A model generated the notes under the pieces. The model had not been told where the DNA came from. It was given only the letters and a program-made list of their open reading frames with translations, and made no database searches. From Castanea sativa (taxonomy: Eukaryota; Streptophyta; Magnoliopsida; Fagales; Fagaceae): 64,000 nucleotides of DNA. A program made the translations under genes and the position numbers. Shown here one piece after another: positions 34,874 through 46,667 of the stretch. Every line of letters begins with the position of its first letter. The stretch's first letter is position 1. The DNA lies in assembly GCF_040712315.1 (NCBI RefSeq), contig NC_134013.1, positions 60,487,001 through 60,551,000 of the forward strand. The letters are read 5' to 3'.

Positions 34874-35610
34874 ACTACAAATCCAGTCTAAGAGATTAAC
34901 CACAAAACAATCGCAAATCAAAATAAATAAAAACAACTCAAACCCTAAAAATTTTACATTTCTCTCTTGCTCTCCGCCTCTCTCTGTCGCTCATTCTCTC
35001 TGATTCAATGATTCTCTCATTACCTTTCTCAGTTCTCTCTTGCAACTGAACTAAAGCAAGCAGCAAGCCTGGACGGCTAGAGCCTGGACCGCATCGGCGT
35101 CAACGCCTCCCTGCTCCCTCATCAGTCCGCATCACCGTGTCGCCGCCTCCCTCATTAGTCGATTCAGTCCGCCTCCCGAATTTGCTCTCCGCCTCTCTCC
35201 CTCATCACTCATAGACTCACCACTCCAGCCGTTCACTTCATCTTCATTCTTTAGACTTCAGGTATAATTTATAAATTTTGGGGTCTAGTTTGACTGATTG
35301 AATTTGAGTTTGACATTGGGGGCACAGGGCTTGTAATTAATAAGATGAACTGATTGAGTTTGGGCCTGGTTTTTGCATTTTGTAACAGTTTTGGGCTTCA
35401 AGTTTTGTTTTTTTTTTTTAATGATTCAGCCCCTTTTTTTTTTGGGTTATAGATAGGATTTGTTTTGTGTTTTGTGTTTTGTGTTTTTTTTTTTTTTTTT
35501 TGTGTGTGTGTGGGTATTATAAATTAATAAGCCTAGTGTTATAGTTTAATAGTTGTGCTTAAATTTTTGTTATGCTTGTGCTTATTTTTTATTTAAAATT
35601 TTAATATTGT

Positions 35611-35647
<37 letters not shown>

Positions 35648-35826
35648 TTAGTGGTAATATATTAAATAAGTCTTTATTTATGCAGGTTGAGATTGCTAAA
35701 AACTTGTTATTGTTTGGTGAAACTACAACAATAATTTCTCTATAAATCAGGTTCTATTTCTCATTTGCTCTACACTTGAAAGTTATTTTTTATTTTAGTC
35801 TTTATAAATATATTGTTTGATTAGAA

Positions 35827-36551
35827 ATGTCTACTAGAAAATATGCATTTGGATATAAAAAACTTAAAAAAAGAAAAAAAAAAGAAAAATTAATTAAGTC
35901 TCAAAAAGGATCAATGGATAAATTTGTTATTAGTAATAAACAAAATATAACACAAAATTTAGATGAAAATATCACAAATGAGTGAGAAATTCACTAAAAA
36001 GAGTTAGAAGACAATGAAATGATATAATTGCAAGATAACAATGATGTTCAAGTGAGAGTAGATTTGAACAATTTCAAATATATGAAGATTTTTTTGGTTT
36101 TCTATTTAACTTTACAAAATGGAAGTCACTAGATAATGATAGTTTAAAAAAATACTCTCTTAAACTTGAAAAGTTTCTCAAACATGATGTTTATTATGAT
36201 ATTGATGGTTTAGATTTATTTTCAGAGTTAAACATTTTAAAAGAAATTTTACAAATAAAAGATTATACTCCAATTGACATACTAAATTATATAAAAAGAT
36301 TAGATTCATTTCCAAATACATGCATTGCTTATAGGATTTTACTAACAATACCTGTTACAGTAGCTTCTGCAGAAAGAAATTTTTCAAAATTAAAATTAAT
36401 AAAATCATATCTAAAATCGACAATGTTCCAAAAAAGATTAAATGGATTAGCTATATTATCGATTGAAAATGAGATGTTAGAAGAGCTTGAATACAAAATT
36501 TTAATTAGTCAATTTGCATCTCAAAAAGCAAGAAAAATAGATTTTAAATGA
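35827..36551 (+). pseudogene. hAT transposase remnant (TTF/ZMYM1-like family)
   Basis: The N-terminal piece from ATG 35827 reads MSTRKYAFGYKKLKKRKKKE and GSMDKFV, and reaches a stop at about 35983. A C-terminal piece in another frame (about 36087-36551) holds the hAT dimerisation region: IPVTVASAERNFSKLKLIKS, then RLNGLAILSIENEMLEEL. The zinc finger and catalytic core between them are gone. This is a typical internal-deletion derivative, inactive but possibly mobilised by a full-length relative. Confidence 0.85.
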
Positions 36552-36829
36552 AATATATTATAATATAAAAATATTAAATAAAAATTAATTTAATTAATAT
36601 ATAGGTATAAAAATGCCTCATTTTTAGTTCTCACCTTAGGCCCCAAAATGTTTAGGCTGCCCCTACACGTGCATCTTACCAATTATTATCTATTTCCCCA
36701 ACAATGGTGATTCTCCTGCTCATGGCTATCACCAAAAGAGTCATGAATATTATGCATGAAAACAAGTTTTGAGACCTAGCCATGACTATATGATAGATAA
36801 AGAGAGAAGTGAGACTACTGCATCTTTAA

Positions 36830-37296
36830 GGCTTCGTTTGGGAGTGGATTTAAGTAAGGGAAATGAATGGAAAATAATAGAATGGAATGAAATGGAATTA
36901 AGTATCCTTGATTAGATATTTTAAAATAAAGGAATAGAAAGGAATGAAAATGAATGGAATGTAAGTAATCTTGTTTGGGAGTAACATGGAGGGAATGTAA
37001 TTGAATCATTTTATGACAATATTACTATTAGACCTCTGCTTTAGTAAAAAATTCATTAAATCTAATTCCATTCTCTCCCATTCCTTCCAATTCGGGGGGA
37101 ATGAAAATTTGAGGTTTTAAGGGAATAGAGAGGAATGAGTGTTTCTTCTTACCCATTCCATTCCTTCCCACTTAAACTCTCAAACAAAGGAATGAACTTT
37201 CCATTCCCTCCATTAAAACTTTCAAACAAGGGAAGGGAAGAATATTCTAAAATTATTTTTTTCATTCCTTTCCATTCCCTCCTCCCAAACGAGGCC
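36830..37296. mobile_element. PIF/Harbinger-like MITE in the expansin pseudogene leader
   Basis: The ends GGCTTCGTTTGGGAG and CTCCCAAACGAGGCC are inverted. The flanking TAA (36827-36829 and 37297-37299) is the 3-bp target type of this superfamily. The intact expansin upstream region aligns across the gap and confirms the empty site. The interior is made of GGAATGGAATGA-like motifs. Confidence 0.85.
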
Positions 37297-37840
37297 TAAG
37301 TGAGGTCAAGAAGATGGTATTTATAGGGGGGAAAGGGAAACAAATAAGGTAAACAATTATGACTATGATTCTTATAGCAATACAACTACAATAACAGTTA
37401 GAAATAATAATAAGGACTTTATGACATAAAAATAACACAAATTAATGAGAGGTACAATTTTTTTTACCCATGAAATCAAGCTAGAAGAGAGCCACCAAAA
37501 AAATAATAATAATAATAAAGGAAGAAATAAAAAAAGATAAAGGAGAATTTCCTTTACAACTAGCACACAAATTTGGCAAATATATATTGGAGAAGGCTGT
37601 TTAATTAGTCTAATGACTTTGCTCTTATCTCACACACACACACGCACGGCTTAATCAAAATTCATATGTAAATAATTTTTATTTAATAATTTACTTAAAA
37701 TTAGATAATAGAATAGATAATGAAAATATATGAGTATTTGACTTAAAATTTTTTTTTTTTTGAGAAACAAAATTTTAAGTTAATTAGTGAATACAAATTG
37801 TGTGAAATTAAATTATTTATATTTATTTTTTTATTGAGCT

Positions 37841-38166
37841 TTTTTTTTTTTTAGAAACACACACACACACACATATAGGGGAAGAGTGATGAGATAAGGG
37901 AATATACTCACACACTAACACCAAAACTATATGCCGGCAGTTAGTGTTGCAGAGCAAGTGATAAACTCTTTCTCAATATCACACATTTCTGATGTGGGAC
38001 GACTCAACAACACTGAGTATCTTTTTTTTTTTTAGAAACACACACACACACACATATATAGGGAAGATGGATGAGATAAGGGAATACACTCACACGCCAA
38101 CACCAAAACTACATACCGGCAGCTAATGTCGCGGAGCAAGTGATAAACTCCTTCTCAATATCACAC
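37841..38166. repeat. Direct duplication with 181-bp offset and (AC)n tracts
   Basis: Copies at about 37841-37990 and 38022-38166 share poly(T), (AC)n, ATGAGATAAGGGAATA and AGCAAGTGATAAACTC in the same order, with roughly a tenth of positions different. Non-coding. Confidence 0.8.
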
Positions 38167-38359
38167 TCAATTAATCACCAAGGTATATTTAAATAAAAGA
38201 ATCTTGAATTTAATAATTAAAAACTATCCAAAATAATAATTGAAATCATATTTAAGTGGAAACCTCAATTCAATAATTAAAAACAATCTAAACTACTAAA
38301 CATTTAAAATAATGACAAATTTTGCAAATTCAAAAAAAAAAAATGGTGGATATTAATAT

Positions 38360-38640
38360 TGTTGCAATTTAAGATGCATTAGACTTTTTTTTTTTTTTAG
38401 TGTAGTACACGGTTACTGCAATTTAAGATGCATTAGACCTTTTGATTTAGGGTAGTATACGTTGCTGCATTTTAAGATGCATTTGACCTCTTCTTTTATT
38501 TTATTTTTAGTGTAGTGTACAGTTGTTGCAATTTATGATACATTAGACCTTTTTTTTTTTCGTGGAGTAATTAAAAAATAAGAAGAATTAGATTATACTA
38601 CGTCTATGTTGCTGCAATTTAAGATGTATTAAACTTTTTT
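38360..38640. repeat. Degenerate minisatellite, five units
   Basis: The core TGCAATTTAAGATGCATTAGA recurs five times with small changes, at spacings of about 50-75 bases. Each is followed by a T-rich spacer, and in several by GTGTAGTAC-like sequence. Non-coding. Confidence 0.75.
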
Positions 38641-38787
38641 ATGTAAATGTTTTCTTTTTAAAATCTAAAAATTAATTTTGTTTTTTTGCAATTAGGTGCT
38701 ACTACTTGGCGCAACTACAGTGTCTAAGCCCAACGCATTCTAAAAGCAAACATATTTATTGCACTCTTTTAATAAGTTATTACTTAT

Positions 38788-38955
38788 ATATATATATGAG
38801 TAATGCTATAACCACAAACTATTTTACAGCATTTTTACAAAATGCTGATGTGACCAACCTTCTATTGGTTTCATTTAAGCCTACCATTAATATTAACTTT
38901 TCATTTACCAATAATCACTCACCACATCAGCAATTTGTAAAATATTTTGTATCTC
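38788..38955. mobile_element. MITE-like sequence directly before a LINE
   Basis: The left part (AAACTATTTTACAGCATTTT, then TGCTGATGTG) and the right part (CACATCAGCAATTTGTAAAA) are inverted. Related sequence is found at 45771-45924 and 51575-51780. The LINE at 38960 starts immediately after it. Confidence 0.5.
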
Positions 38956-38959
38956 TACC

Positions 38960-41690
38960 AAAAATTCTGGCATGTTGTGGGTGATTCAGTAACTATTGCT
39001 GTGTTAGATTTTTTGAATTCTGGAAACATGGTGCCTGATACTAATCATACTAATATTGTTCTTATCCCTAAAGTAAAGAACCCATAGAAAATGTATAATT
39101 TCAGACATATTGGTTTGTGTAATGTCATTTATAAGATTATATCTAAGGTCCTAGCAAATATACAAAAACAGGTTCTACCTCATGTCATCTCTCCCACTCA
39201 GAGTGCCTTTGTACCGGGTCGTCTCATTACGGATAATGTGTTGGTAGCATATGAAACATTACACACCATGCATTGCAGGAAGAAAGGGAAAAAAATGATC
39301 TTTAGCACTAAAGCTTGATATCAGCAAGACCTATGATCGAGTTGAGTGACTCTTTTTGCAGGGTATGCACAAGATGGGCTTCCCTGAAAGGTGGATTAAA
39401 AGGGTGATGAACTGTGTTACAAAACCATCTTTTTCAATCCTTGTTAATGGCAAACCGTATGGCAGTATCAAACCCTCTAGAGGGGTCCGTCAAGGAGGCC
39501 CGCTCTCACCATATTTGTTTTTGTTGTGTGCAGAAGGTTTCACTTCTCTATTAACTAAGGCTGAGATGGAAGGAAGGATTCATGGAGTATTAGTTCTTAA
39601 AAGAGCACCCAAAATCTTTAACCTGTTATTTGCAGATGACTCACTGCTATTTTGCCGGGCAACTCAAATGGAAGTGGAGGTTGTTGCTGCGATTCTCCAA
39701 ACTTATGCTAAAGCTTTAGGTCAAAGCATAAATTTGGAGAAATCGTTAGTGTATTTTAGCCGTAATACCCCACACAACCAGAAAGATGATTATACGAACT
39801 TTGGGTGTTAAGGAGGTGGATCGTTTTGAATCATATCTGGGGTTGCCTACATTAGTTGAACGTTCGAAGTACCATTCCTTTTCCTATCTTAAGGATAGGG
39901 TATGGAAGAAATTACAAGGTTGGAAAGGTATGTTGCTATCCAGGGTTGGGAAAGAGGTTCTTATCAAGGCAATGGCATAATCCATTCCCACTTACATAAT
40001 GGTTGTGCTCCAACTTCTGGTGAAATTATGTGATGAACTAGATGCATTGTGTGCAAGGTTTTGGTGGGGACATGTTGGGAATGAAAGAAAAATCCATTGG
40101 AAAAGTTGGGATAAATTAGTCATTCCAAAGAAAGAGGGTGGCATGGGGTTCCGTGACTTGAGAGCACTCAACTTAGCCATGCTTGCAAAGCAAGGTTGGA
40201 GAATTCTGCAAGAAGATTACTCATTACTATACAGGTGCTTCAATGCTAGATATTTCCCACGGTCTAATTTTCTTGAAGCTGTTGAGTCACCTAACTACTC
40301 CTTTGTTTGGCGAAGCATAGTGGCGGCACTCCCCATTCTTAAATTTGGATGTTGTTGGAAATGGTTCTTCCATAAGAGTTCATTGGGATAGGTGGATCCC
40401 AAATCATCCAACAAACAAAGTCCTATGCCCGGCTTAATGAAGAATTCGAGGGTCTGTGGGTGTCTGACCTCATTGATCTGGAGTTACATTGGTGGAGAAG
40501 AGAGCTTATTATGTCCTTGTTTCACATTGAAGATGCAGAGGCAATTTGCAGAATCTCTTTGAGCCATAGAGATGTTCCAGATAAGATTATGTGGATGAAA
40601 AATACGAAGGGGCTATTTTTGGTGAAGTCGGCATATGGAGTGGCTTTGCAAGTTCGGAGAGGTGAAGGATGGATTGCAAATTTGAGTGGCTGTGCAGGTA
40701 AACAAGTTTGGAGTGCTCTGTGGAAGCATAGAATTCCTAACAAGATTAAGGTTTTTGGTTGGAGGGCCTGCTATTAGATATTGACAACACAAATGAATTT
40801 TGCCAAACGAAGAGCTGTTGCGGATAATATATGTTTAAACTGCACCAGATTTCCAGAAAACGGCTATACATGCTCTGTGGAGTTGCGAGGTTGCAAAGGA
40901 TGTGTGGTCGGGGAGCTTAGTAAAGCTGCAGAAGTGTTCCCATGGACAAGCTGATATGGTTAACCTCATTGAATATTTTATGAACCGAATCTCAGTGCAG
41001 GAGCTGGAGTTGTTCTTCGTTCAAGCGTGGTTCATCTGGAATTAAAGGAATAATCTGTTACATGGGGGCAAGTTTCGAGATCCTAACTGGTTAAGCAAGA
41101 GAGCTGCTGAGTATTTAGAGGAGTACCGAGCTTCGCAGGTTCAGCTTAGTGTTGCATCGATGGTGCACTCCATCAGTGAGGTTTGGAAGCCACCTCCTTC
41201 ATCGATCTTCAAACTGAACTTTGATGCAGCTATCTTCTTGAAGAGCCACAGGGCTGGGTTTGGAGCAATTATCTGAAATGACAAGGGGGTTATGATGGTA
41301 GCCATGGCTGCCATAGGTCCTTATGTGAGAATCAGTGATGAAGTTGAGTTATTGGCATGTAGGAAAGCAATAGAATTCACAATTGATGTTGGATTTGCTA
41401 AACTTGTCATTTAAGGAGATAATGTGAACGTGATGAAAGCTATTTTAGCATATGAGGCCGACCTGTCCTTGGTGGGAAATATTGTCATCTGTTGTGTGGT
41501 TTACAACGGGTAACAATCTATTGCACACAGAGAGGGGGGGAATAGGGTAGCACATGCTCTTGCCCAATATGCTAGGAACATCTCTGATGCTATTTTCTAG
41601 ATGGAGGATTCACCTCCACCAGCTATGGAAGCATTGTATCATGATTCTCTTTTGTTATAAATGAATGTTCCATTTTCAAAAAAAAAAAAA
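38960..41690 (+). mobile_element. 5'-truncated LINE with reverse transcriptase and RNase H, decayed
   Basis: In order: PDTNHTNIVLIPKVKNP and [20 protein letters not shown] (39020-39245), a palm piece, GVRQGGPLSPYLFLL (39483), LLFADDSLLFC with intact active-site Asp pair (39628), thumb, a zinc-binding region, then an RNase H piece (FKLNFDAAIF near 41212). It ends in an A-run at 41679-41690. Stops and frameshifts occur at about 39088, 39317, 39790, 39980 and later, so it is inactive. It differs from the LINE at 19.5 kb, which lacks RNase H in the visible part. Confidence 0.88.
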
Positions 41691-42229
41691 CGAAGCGGAA
41701 GATATGAGTATGACATATTGAATGAAATCAACACTAAAAAATATGACTAAAATATTGGAGTAATAGTTACAAGAATATGGGATTTATCTAATGTGTCCGA
41801 ATTCCGTAAGGTTGAGGTGTAAAACCCATGTTTTACACCATCTAACAAGAGATTGCCACATCACTATTTTACTTAAAATTTAATACATCCTACCACACCT
41901 AATAACATTTCAATAAACTCCTAATTTGATTATATTTATATATGGGTATTAGAATTAATTGAGTGTGGTTGTGTTTATTTTTTAAACACGTGATAAGATA
42001 ATGTGACATGTTGGGATCGGAGGGGTAAAATATTCGTTTTACACCACATCCTTACATAATTTAATCTTTTATCTAATATCAAGTCAACATAATGAACTAG
42101 TTGATTAGGTATTGCTTGATGAGGATGTAAGTTATGAAATCATAATTTAACTATTTTTTATTTATAAAAAATAAGAATAAAAGGATTCCCCTATTTCAAC
42201 TGGACTTTTATGTGGTTTAAAAAGGGAAC
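41690..42229. other. Intergenic AT-rich stretch, nothing recognised
   Basis: No coding frame or clear repeat ends. A short inverted segment around 41815-41845 (GTGTAAAACCCATGTTTTACACC) can form a hairpin and may be the end of an unidentified element. Confidence 0.4.
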
Positions 42230-42332
42230 AGCTTGTGTCTAGTGGCCAGTTTTACTGGACACGTTGGGATACGGATTGGACACGTGTTCGCATCGCAACA
42301 TGTCTAATGGAATTGGTCACTAGACACAAGCT
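42230..42332. mobile_element. 103-bp MITE
   Basis: The ends AGCTTGTGTCTAGTGGCCA and its near-complement TGGTCACTAGACACAAGCT are inverted. The interior is GC-richer than its surroundings, and no coding is present. Confidence 0.65.
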
Positions 42333-42539
42333 CCACCCATTTAAAAATACCTTCATTAATGAAAAGTAATTTTATTTAGAAATAGGGTCATAAATGTCAA
42401 ATAACGAATTTCATTTTGAATTCAAAAAGAGAATTCCTAAAATTTAGGATTATTTTCCCTTTATGTTCAAAAAAGAAATTACAATTACTGTTTATCTCTA
42501 AAGTTTATCCTTTTTATTTGTTTGAAAAATAAAAAAATT

Positions 42540-42640
42540 TCTAAATTACAATAGATGAAATTATTAATCTTTACCAAAAAAAATAGAAGAGTCTCTGAGC
42601 ATGCGCAACGTGTGTGCTTAGAGGTTAGTATATACATAGT
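42540..42640 (+). repeat. Helitron-like 3' end remnant
   Basis: The segment AAATTATTAATC, AATAGAAGAGTCTCTGAGC and a hairpin around GCATGCGCAACGTGTGTGC followed by GAGGTTAG resembles the 3' end of the Helitron at 62728-63839 (there on minus). No 5' end is visible, so only the terminus is recognised. Confidence 0.4.
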
Positions 42641-42789
42641 TTGATTTTAAAATTAGTATTCATCTAGCCTTATTCATCCAAAAAAATTAAGTATTTCAAA
42701 ATTGTCCAAAACAAGGATTTTAAATCACAAATATATATGTGATTTCTAGTTAGCTCAATTGATAAAGTAACTATCTGAAAGCTCGGATT

Positions 42790-43860
42790 TGTGTGAAAAC
42801 ACAAGAGTTTGTTCAGACCCCCAAATAAAAATTATGGCTAGATTGCTTTTATTTTAACTTAAACTAAGTGCAAAATAGGAGTAAATAAGCGCAAACAACC
42901 GATACAACTATCCTAAGCCATATTCATGCAATATCAACAATAAAGGTAAGCTTAAAGAATAAGGAAGAGAGACGCAAATACAAGATAATACCGTGATGTG
43001 TTATCGAAGAGAAAACCGAAGAATTTGGCGAAAAACCTCTCCGCTGTCCTCCAAGCAGTAATTCAATCCACTAGAGAATAAATTGGAGTACATGAATAAC
43101 AAAAGACCCTCCAAGACTAGTCTACCCAATGTACTTGAGCCCTCCAAGCTCCTGCTACCAATTGGCTTCTCGGAATCTCGTTTTCTCTAGCTTTCCCGGA
43201 TCCCACAATTCAGCCCGATTGCATCCGCCAATGAATGGCTTCTTCCAATGCTTCCTAGTAGCATCAAAATCACACTTGACACTCAGATTGGGTGTGGTAG
43301 TGTTTAGCTATCAACCTCTCATGGATTTAGAGATGGAGAGGTAGGAATAGAGAAAAACCACAAGGAAATGTGTAGATGATTGTGGGTATTAAAATCACTA
43401 ACTCTCAAGTGTATTTTCTAGGGTTTTCTCTCTTAAAAGCACTTCTTACAATATGTGGGTAATGAGGGTATATATACTGTGGATAAAGACTTGGTAAAAC
43501 AAAACATGACAAATTAGCCAACCAAAATGTGTTGTGAGTATTTAGCGAGAAAGTCTTACCTGCGAGACACTTGCAAAAACTCCAGGCTGGCATGACTCTC
43601 CACATTCCAGTCATGTGCTCTACACGTGGCTCTTTCATAGGATAGCTTCTCGCGAGGTACTCGCGAAATCCACTTCTTCATCGATTTAAGCTTGAGTCTT
43701 TACACTTTTTCACACTCGTCTCTTACAATTAAAAACCCACATAAATACAGGAAAATGATTGAAGAAATTACAATCAAATTTGACACGGAATTAAAGCTAA
43801 TATAAAATAGTTGTAAATTACAACTTTACACTATCATTAGGAGTGGACGTCATAAGTAGA
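42790..43860. other. Possible LTR-derived repeat
   Basis: More GC-balanced than its surroundings and non-coding. It runs from about TGTGTGAAAACACAAGAG to AAATTACAACTTTACA. The composition and TG...CA limits are LTR-like, but I find no target duplication and no second copy here. Confidence 0.3.
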
Positions 43861-43864
43861 AAAT

Positions 43865-44380
43865 TTCTCAACAATAAATAAATCACAAATACATGATTAG
43901 ATTTTATGCAACAATATTTATGAAGCTAATACTAATAGATGCTCAACTTATTGCAAAGAGGAAAGTTGCAACGGGTGTCTTATAGTTGAAGTTTCTTGCC
44001 GGCCAAAAACCAAAAACACTATCTTGACAAGTAATTTAGATTCTACGTAGCACATTACTACATTTATAATTAACAATTAATTGTGGTTAATTAATTTTTT
44101 ATTTTTAACTAATATTTTTTTTCGAGAAAGCATTTTCAACTAAGAATTGATTGCATACTTAAGCTTAATACTGAAATTCATGTAGATGGAATGGAGAAAT
44201 CACAGTAATATCTTCGATGGAATACATAGAACTGCGTGGAAAAAGAAAAGGACAAAAGGTCAATCGAACATGAGCTTAGAATGTTAGTTAAATATGAAGA
44301 ATATATTACTTAGACTTGATAAAGTGTATAAAGAGCTAATATATTATATTGTCTAGCAAAAAATGTTTATGCATGAGGGA
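43865..44380. other. Intergenic AT-rich stretch, nothing recognised
   Basis: No coding frame longer than expected by chance and no repeat boundary seen. Confidence 0.4.
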
Positions 44381-44390
44381 CAAAATTAGA

Positions 44391-44892
44391 CAAGGGCGGA
44401 CCCACACTAGGGCAGAGGGGGCCATGGTCCACCCACCCACCCACCCCCCCACCCAAGAAAAAAACAAAAACCTAATATATGCATATAAGCTTTTAAAAAA
44501 AAAAAAAACTAGTATACAAAAAGTAAAGATTTGTCTTTAAATATAAATAAATATATATATATATATAATTGTCTCTCCTCCTCTAAAATATTTAGATATT
44601 GACCTATAAGAAAAGAAATATATAAATAAAATTCATACCCATTTAACTACAAAAACAATATAAAAAAATAAATATGGACTAAACAAAAATCGTGCACAAA
44701 ATAAGAAACACTTATTTTGTATGTTATATTTTATTGATGTATTTTATAATATGAAATGTTAAAAAAATACTTATTTTGTATATAGTATTTTGTTGAATAT
44801 GAAATAGATATTAGTTTTTATTTTTCATAATTTTTTTTGGTTTTAAGCTTTGCCCCCCCCCCCACAAGGTACGAATCCTAGTTCCGTCCCTG
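44391..44892. mobile_element. Non-autonomous hAT element (502 bp)
   Basis: The ends CAAGGGCGGAC and GTCCCTG-type (complement CAGGGACGGA) are flanked by a perfect 8-bp duplication AAATTAGA (44383-44390 and 44893-44900). The interior is AT-rich, with C-runs at both sides and no open frame of note. Confidence 0.85.
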
Positions 44893-44934
44893 AAATTAGA
44901 ATCATACTTTAGGATAAATTCTCAAAGGCAATTG

Positions 44935-45722
44935 AAAAGATGTGTGTTTATGGATTTGTGTGAAACAATTGGGGTTAAGGTAGGTGAATTAGGATGGCTA
45001 AGCTCCTTGTTGCTCAGACATAAAAGGATGAATCAAGATGCTATGAGATTTCTACAAACTCTGTTCACCATCTTATAATCCATTTGGAACCATAGAAATG
45101 TGGTTGTCCATGACATTATTCAACCTAACCCCCTTGGTGTAGTATTAATGGCTCAAAATCTGTCTTGCAAGTACCAGGAAGCCTTGAATAAGGAAGAACC
45201 TCAAAATTTTAAGGAGCACAAGCCTTCCACTGATCCTAACCCTGTTGGACGTCAATGGCATATTATACTTAAACTAGCAAATGCAAAAAGGAGGAAAGGT
45301 TTTGGTACTGCTTATGCTTATAAGGCTAGGAATAGACAAGGAGAAGTGGTGTTTTGGGGAATCAGAAGCTGTGATGTGAGCTTTGCTGTTGGTGCAGTAC
45401 AAGAAGCTTTAGTGGAAGCCTTTATCCACGCAAGGACCCTAGGTTATCAGCAAGTTTTGGTTCTCAACAAATACAAAAAGTTAGTTCTACTCTTCAATAG
45501 GTTGACAAAGTTTGATTGGAGGGAAAGAACAATGATGGTAGATATTAGTCACCTGTAGCAATTTGGTTTAGTTGCTAAGCTGATTTTTGTTCCTAAGGTT
45601 GTCCTAAATAATGTTTGGAACTTAGCTGTGATGCCTACTGAAGTGCCAACTAACTACTGTTGGCCTAATATGGTTCGGTTTGTATGTTAACTTGGGTGTT
45701 TTCCTTTGTTTGGTATTAAAAA
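44935..45722 (+). mobile_element. LINE 3' fragment (RNase H-like C-terminal region)
   Basis: A 152-codon frame at 45100-45558 is preceded by an in-frame remnant (FWNHRNVVVHD-like). It shows the LINE-type C-terminal layout: an IWNHRN-like segment, a linker, then an RNase H-like core (QWHIILKLANAKRRKGFG, then AVQEALVEAFIHARTLGYQQ). Key acidic residues of RNase H are not all present. It ends at about 45720 in an A-rich tail. The 5' part of the element is absent. Confidence 0.6.
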
Positions 45723-45780
45723 AAGAAGAAGGTAGGTGAGGTGTATGAATGCTATCCTAAAATGAAAAAAAGTAATGTTG

Positions 45781-45924
45781 CAATCATGAACTATTTTATA
45801 ATATTTTTATAAATTGTTGTTGTGTCAAATTTTTATTAATTTTTATTTGGGTTTATCACTAATATTTTTATAAATTGTTGTCGTGTTAAATTTTTACTAA
45901 TTCTCATTTGGGTTTATCACTAAT
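45781..45924. repeat. 144-bp direct repeat, left copy
   Basis: It is identical to 51575-51718 except for one base (GTCGTG against GTTGTG). Internally it consists of two related halves of about 70 bp. The right copy lies just beyond the Mutator-like element. The sequence itself looks like part of a MITE (compare 38788). Confidence 0.9.
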
Positions 45925-46667
45925 TACAGTAAACCCACCTGTAGTATGGCCTGTTTTCACTTTGCCCACCTATGGGTTAATCATTTACACTTTGCCCACC
46001 TGAACTTCAATCTGTTACCCATCCATTACCTACCTCACCCTCAGACGTTAGAAAAACACATTTTTATTCAAAATTAGAACATAATACGAATCAAAACACG
46101 AACCCACTTTTCTTTTCCTCACGAGCCCTAGAAACGCGAAAATCCCCGTAGAAACCCCATTCTGCATTTGATATTGAAATAGTGTTGCAAGTGTAAACCT
46201 AGATGAGCAACGGGTTGCTCGAGGGACTAAAATCCTGGTAAGAAATCAGTCACTGTTTGGGTTTTTACTTTGGGCTTGTGGTTGCTTATTGTTTTTTGAG
46301 TAATCAGTCAATATTATATGTAATAGAATGAGAATATTGGTTGTGTTTGTTGATGTTTATGAAAAATGTGGCCACCTGTTGTTTGGATTTGTGTTTGTTT
46401 ATGGGCATTTTGTCTGTCGTGGTCATTGTGTCTCACAGTGGAATAAATGAGAAATTTTAGTGTTTCTGTTGGTTTAAATTTTAGTGTTTGCATGTGCTAT
46501 TTAGTAAAACAAAAACAAAAGCAAAGCAAAAATGTGGTCCCTCTAATGTGTGTGTTGCATCCTAAAAGCAAAACAGAAACATGCAAGTGTTCACTCTTTT
46601 GTGTATATTGTTTACAATTCTTTAATTGTTAATTGTGTACGTCTTAAATGGTAATTTGTTATTGCAG

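Larger units (their letters stand above)
33962..36665 (+). mobile_element. hAT element with internally deleted transposase, inserted in the expansin pseudogene
   Basis: It starts CAGGGCCGGCCCTTA and ends GGCTGCCCCTA. The 8-bp duplication is CACATGCA (33954-33961) against CACGTGCA (36666-36673), one mismatch. The intact expansin exon supplies the empty-site sequence. Inside are a solo LTR (34188-34873), a C/T-rich leader with an apparent intron, and a transposase remnant (35827-36551). Confidence 0.85.
33590..37600 (-). pseudogene. Broken alpha-expansin paralogue (exon 1, partial intron and promoter)
   Basis: On minus, the ATG is at 36783 and the signal peptide ([16 protein letters not shown]) matches the intact gene. 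The reading then reaches NNW followed by TAA where the intact gene has TAC (Tyr). A hAT element (33962-36665) splits the next codons. Beyond it [12 protein letters not shown] resumes and ends at a GTACGT donor (33909-33914). The intron copy stops near 33590, and exon 2 is absent. A MITE (36830-37296) lies between the TATA box and the ATG. There are at least four independent lesions, so no product is expected. Confidence 0.9.

Noticed and set aside
42749..42790. tRNA-like string (TTAGCTCAATTGATAAAGTA)
   Set aside because: It resembles an A-box but has no B-box at the right distance and no cloverleaf, so it is not called as a tRNA and only weakly as a SINE trace.
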